Both the position numbers and the translations under genes were made by a program. Of a stretch of DNA of 64,000 nt, positions 62,521 through 64,000 are shown one piece after another. This stretch comes from Rhodobacter sp. (GTDB lineage: Bacteria > Pseudomonadota > Alphaproteobacteria > Rhodobacterales > Rhodobacteraceae), in the NCBI GenBank assembly GCA_020250125.1, contig JADCEL010000004.1, positions 1 to 64,000 of the forward strand. Direction: 5' to 3'. Numbering within the stretch: the first letter of the stretch is position 1; each line of letters starts with the position of its first letter. Below the pieces are notes generated by a model. That model did no database searches and had not been told where the DNA came from. It saw only the letters and a program-made list of their open reading frames with translations.

Positions 62521-64000
62521 TGGCACTGTCACGCTTCGGCTCAGCCATAACTGTGCCTGCCAAGGACGGTCGCGTCCGTTCGGGCAAGGACAGGTTTTCC
62601 CCGCGAAAGCAGGCCGGCAAGGCCGTGCGCAAGGATCGGGGGCGTCGCCGCTTCCTGTCGCTCAACCGGTCGCCGCTGGCACGCAAGATCATCGTCTTCA
62701 ATCTGCTGGCGCTTGTCATCCTTGTGTCGGGCGTTCTGTTCCTGAATCCGTTTCGCAACAGCCTCGTGATGCAGCGCGAAGCGGGGCTGATCACCGAAGC
62801 CCGGCTGATGGCCAGGGTGTTCGAGGCGACCTTGCCCGGGGCGGGGGCCGGCACAGCTTCCGCACCCCCCGGCCCGGACGTTGAAGCCACTTTGGCGCGT
62901 CTTGATCTTGCCCCCGGCATCGAAGTGTTCGTCTTTGATGTCTCGGGCAGGCTGCTTGCCAAAGGCATGGGCACCGCCGCCCCGAACCCGGACCCTGCCC
63001 TGGACACGCGGTCAACGCTGATGACCGATTTTCTGAACAAGGCGTGGGATGGTGCCGCCGCGCTGCTGACGCTGGGCCGGCAGAGGCCGCCGAACGTGGA
63101 TGCGGAAGGTCTGGCACGCGCGATTTTCCCCGAAGCGCTGACGGGCAGGACCGGCGTCAATACAGGCCGCGATCCCACAACCGGGGCGGCGATGTTTTCG
63201 GTTGCGACCCCGATCCGCAACGGCGACACCGTGACGGGTGTCGTCGCCCTGACCAGCGCGGCGGGAGAGATTGACAGGCTTGTGCGCGCCGAGCGCGAGC
63301 AGGTGCTTCAGATGTTCATCATCGCCTTGCTGGTGTCCGTCGGTCTGTCGCTGGTGCTGGCCTCGACCATAGCGACCCCGCTGTCCGCCCTTGCCGCCGC
63401 TGCCGAACTTGGACGCAACCGCGATGCCCGCAAGATGGCGCCGGGGCGTATCAGAATTCCTGATCTGGCGGCCCGCCCCGATGAGATCGGCCGGCTTTCG
63501 GTAGCGATGCGCGGCATGGTTGCAGCCCTGTACGACCGGATCGATGCCAATGAACAGTTCGCCGCCGATGTGGCCCATGAGATCAAGAATCCCCTGGCCA
63601 GCCTGCGGTCCGCCGTGGGCACCATGCGCTTTGCCAGGGAAGAGGATCAGCGCCAGAAGCTGCTGGATGTGATTGAACATGATGTGGAACGCCTCGACAG
63701 GCTGGTCAGTGACATTTCCAACGCGTCCCGCCTTGATTCCGAACTGGTCAAGGAAGAGGAAACGTCTTTCGACCTTTGCAAGACGCTGGCCGGCCTCAGC
63801 GCGCATCTGGGCGCGCGGGCTGCCGAAAAGGGTGTGGACTTTATCACCGACCTGCCGCCGGAGCCGATCATGACGCGGGGGCTGGAAGAGCGGCTTGCAC
63901 AGGTCTTTGTGAACCTGATCACCAATGCCATCTCCTTCTGCGAGGCAGGCGATGCCGTGCGCGTCTGGGCGCACCGGCGCGAAAACCGCGTGCTGGTTGT
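62517..64000 (+). CDS. chvG: Sensor histidine kinase ChvG (3' end cut by window)
   Basis: At least 494 residues of a membrane kinase are visible. Helix one is [21 protein letters not shown] periplasmic sensor segment follows, with the proline-rich [18 protein letters not shown]. Helix two is [19 protein letters not shown], then a HAMP region. The HisKA box is [20 protein letters not shown], with the N box of the ATPase domain at NLITNAISF. The G boxes lie beyond the end. ATGATG at 62517 overlaps the chvI stop, so the pair is coupled. Confidence 0.95.
   Translation, partial: MMALSRFGSAITVPAKDGRVRSGKDRFSPRKQAGKAVRKDRGRRRFLSLNRSPLARKIIVFNLLALVILVSGVLFLNPFRNSLVMQREAGLITEARLMARVFEATLPGAGAGTASAPPGPDVEATLARLDLAPGIEVFVFDVSGRLLAKGMGTAAPNPDPALDTRSTLMTDFLNKAWDGAAALLTLGRQRPPNVDAEGLARAIFPEALTGRTGVNTGRDPTTGAAMFSVATPIRNGDTVTGVVALTSAAGEIDRLVRAEREQVLQMFIIALLVSVGLSLVLASTIATPLSALAAAAELGRNRDARKMAPGRIRIPDLAARPDEIGRLSVAMRGMVAALYDRIDANEQFAADVAHEIKNPLASLRSAVGTMRFAREEDQRQKLLDVIEHDVERLDRLVSDISNASRLDSELVKEEETSFDLCKTLAGLSAHLGARAAEKGVDFITDLPPEPIMTRGLEERLAQVFVNLITNAISFCEAGDAVRVWAHRRENRVLV

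Noticed and set aside
1-64000. CRISPR arrays, rRNA genes, transposases or integrases.
   Set aside because: None was seen. The repeats found are two 88-bp copies, a three-member intergenic family and short motifs, not regularly spaced arrays.

Overview
The window reads as a continuous stretch of a high-GC alphaproteobacterial chromosome, most likely of the Rhodobacterales (Rhodobacter/Paracoccus relatives). The basis is the GapR-type DUF2312 protein, the ChvG/ChvI pair beside ATP-type PEP carboxykinase, a (2S)-methylsuccinyl-CoA dehydrogenase of the ethylmalonyl-CoA pathway, a four-subunit sarcosine oxidase operon, a DUF1491 gene beside era/recO, and the recurrent GGGGATATTT...AACAGAAAA intergenic motif. 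No rRNA, CRISPR array, transposase or integrase was recognised. One tRNA gene (Thr, anticodon UGU) is present.

Layout. 0-6 kb: a dimethylglycine/sarcosine dehydrogenase-like flavoprotein with a choline-kinase-like phosphotransferase (minus strand), then a periplasmic octaheme cytochrome with HEAT and TPR repeats. 6-12 kb: decayed DNA, a GIY-YIG protein next to tRNA-Thr, an orphan iron-type ABC permease, gapR, a tiny membrane protein and a bifunctional beta-oxidation enzyme. 12-20 kb: a DksA-like gene coupled to a small ORF, a YeeE pair with a sulfurtransferase-like phosphatase-fold protein, then an operon-like array of receiver-only response regulator, small membrane protein, symporter-type histidine kinase and orphan FliM-like protein, and a ScfR/PccR-type regulator. 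20-31 kb: a complete-looking reductive pyrimidine catabolism locus (dihydropyrimidinase, beta-ureidopropionase, beta-alanine-type transaminase, ABC transporter, RutR) with two RutR-like operators and two inserted small genes. 31-34 kb: a LysE exporter bracketed by 88-bp direct repeats, and a SulP transporter.

34.2-37.9 kb is the accessory hot spot. It lies directly downstream of rpoD and consists of two related modules, each beginning at a copy of the rpoD 3' end. Module 1 carries a uracil-DNA-glycosylase-like gene, intact hicAB and intact yefM-yoeB. Module 2 carries a gene with the R-S-ExE signature of ADP-ribosyltransferase toxins plus a tightly coupled unknown gene, intact hicB, truncated hicA and a yoeB remnant. 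The ART-like gene and its partner are the best candidate for an undescribed toxin/immunity system.

38-49 kb: rpoD, dnaG, soxBDAG, an EVE-domain protein and glutamate dehydrogenase. 49.5-57 kb: a small lipoprotein, homoserine dehydrogenase, lepB-rnc-era, DUF1491, recO and an MFS transporter. 57-64 kb: an NAD-dependent reductase under a perfect palindrome, mcd, pckA and chvI-chvG (chvG runs off the end). The metabolic theme is C1/methylamine and short-chain acyl-CoA metabolism plus nitrogen salvage from pyrimidines, sarcosine and glutamate. All assignments come from reading motifs by eye; no database search was run.
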